From NCBI GenBank assembly GCA_964400355.1, contig CAYNTO010000025.1, positions 1 to 42,678 on the forward strand: a DNA stretch of 42,678 nucleotides. Direction: 5' to 3'. The translations under genes and the position numbers were made by a program. Origin of the DNA: JACKAL01 sp964400355 (GTDB lineage Bacteria; Bdellovibrionota; Bdellovibrionia; Bdellovibrionales; JAGQZY01). How positions within the stretch are numbered: the stretch's first letter is position 1; the number at the start of each line of letters is the position of its first letter. Below, in pieces: positions 42,531 to 42,678 of the stretch. The notes below the pieces were generated by a model. The model had not been told where the DNA came from. It saw only the letters and a program-made list of their open reading frames with translations, and searched no databases.

Positions 42531-42678
42531 AATGAGATGAATGAGATGAATGAGATGAATGAGATGAACGAGATGAACGAGATGAACGAGATGAACGAGA
42601 TGAACGAGATGAACGAGATGAACGAGATGAACGAGATGAACGAGATGAACGAGATGAACGAGATGAACGAGATGAACG
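42531..42678. repeat. 9-bp tandem repeat running off the window edge
   Basis: 16 full 9-bp units plus 4 bases. The first four units are aatgagatg, the next twelve aacgagatg, identical within each group. Read on the plus strand it encodes (Asn-Glu-Met)n in frame with an ATG at 42519; all three minus-strand frames and a second plus frame are also open. The AT-rich start, the lack of a ribosome site and the abrupt end at the contig edge suggest a minisatellite that stopped the assembly. Confidence 0.9.

Noticed and set aside
42519..42678. Gene encoding an Asn-Glu-Met repeat protein
   Set aside because: No ribosome site, no promoter and no end in the window; other frames are equally open, so called a repeat only.
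42531..42678. CRISPR array
   Set aside because: Units of 9 bp in direct contact with no spacers.

Overview
The window looks like a Bdellovibrionota (Bdellovibrio-like) chromosome or draft-genome contig of roughly balanced base composition. The case rests on many lipoproteins with very short signal peptides (several with the lipobox-like string FQNCG), a complete gliding-motility-type TolQ/TolR/TonB/TPR operon, a DUF222-type HNH-family fragment, and dense same-strand operons. There are no rRNA or tRNA genes, phage genes, transposases or CRISPR arrays. A block of exactly 100 Ns at 35508-35607 is a scaffold gap, and the window ends inside a 9-bp tandem repeat, so the right edge is probably a contig end.

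Layout. Positions 1-2502 (minus) hold two paralogous surface lipoproteins with an Ig-like domain followed by five or two Cys/Trp repeats, each with its own terminator. Positions 2600-5369 (minus) hold an RlmM-like rRNA methyltransferase coupled to a SprT-like/DUF2786 metallopeptidase, and a small outer-membrane protein. Positions 5630-8312 (plus) hold an alpha-carbonic-anhydrase-fold lipoprotein that seems to have lost its zinc site, a DUF1338 metalloenzyme and hemB. Positions 8318-11513 (minus) encode a two-CNB-domain protein, apt, an FMN reductase and a lipoprotein. Positions 11604-13868 (minus) carry a YfgM-BamB pair plus a small lipoprotein. Positions 13924-15036 (minus) encode leucine dehydrogenase, and 15282-16943 (plus) a membrane-anchored SGNH hydrolase.

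Positions 16912-27915 (minus) form one long, tightly packed block: miaB, a BFN/DUF151-like protein, a gamma-carbonic-anhydrase-fold protein, guaB, guaA, dnaE, and two envelope proteins of which the second is CsgG/FlgT-like. It joins tRNA modification, GMP synthesis, replication and envelope functions in one direction. miaB is divergent from an unknown gene at 28070, with two well-spaced sigma70-like promoters that interleave between them.

Positions 29510-40047 (minus) are the most notable region: a MotA/TolQ-ExbB protein, two ExbD/TolR proteins, a long TPR-like protein, a small exported protein whose start lies in the gap, an AgmX/PglI TonB-like protein, a large lipoprotein, an outer-membrane barrel, a second helical repeat protein and a VWA lipoprotein. 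The gene set matches the core of the Myxococcus Agl-Glt gliding machinery and should form a proton-driven complex spanning both membranes. Beyond it lie a histone-H1-like lysine/alanine-rich protein with a putative zinc knuckle, a truncated DUF222/HNH-family gene and the terminal minisatellite.
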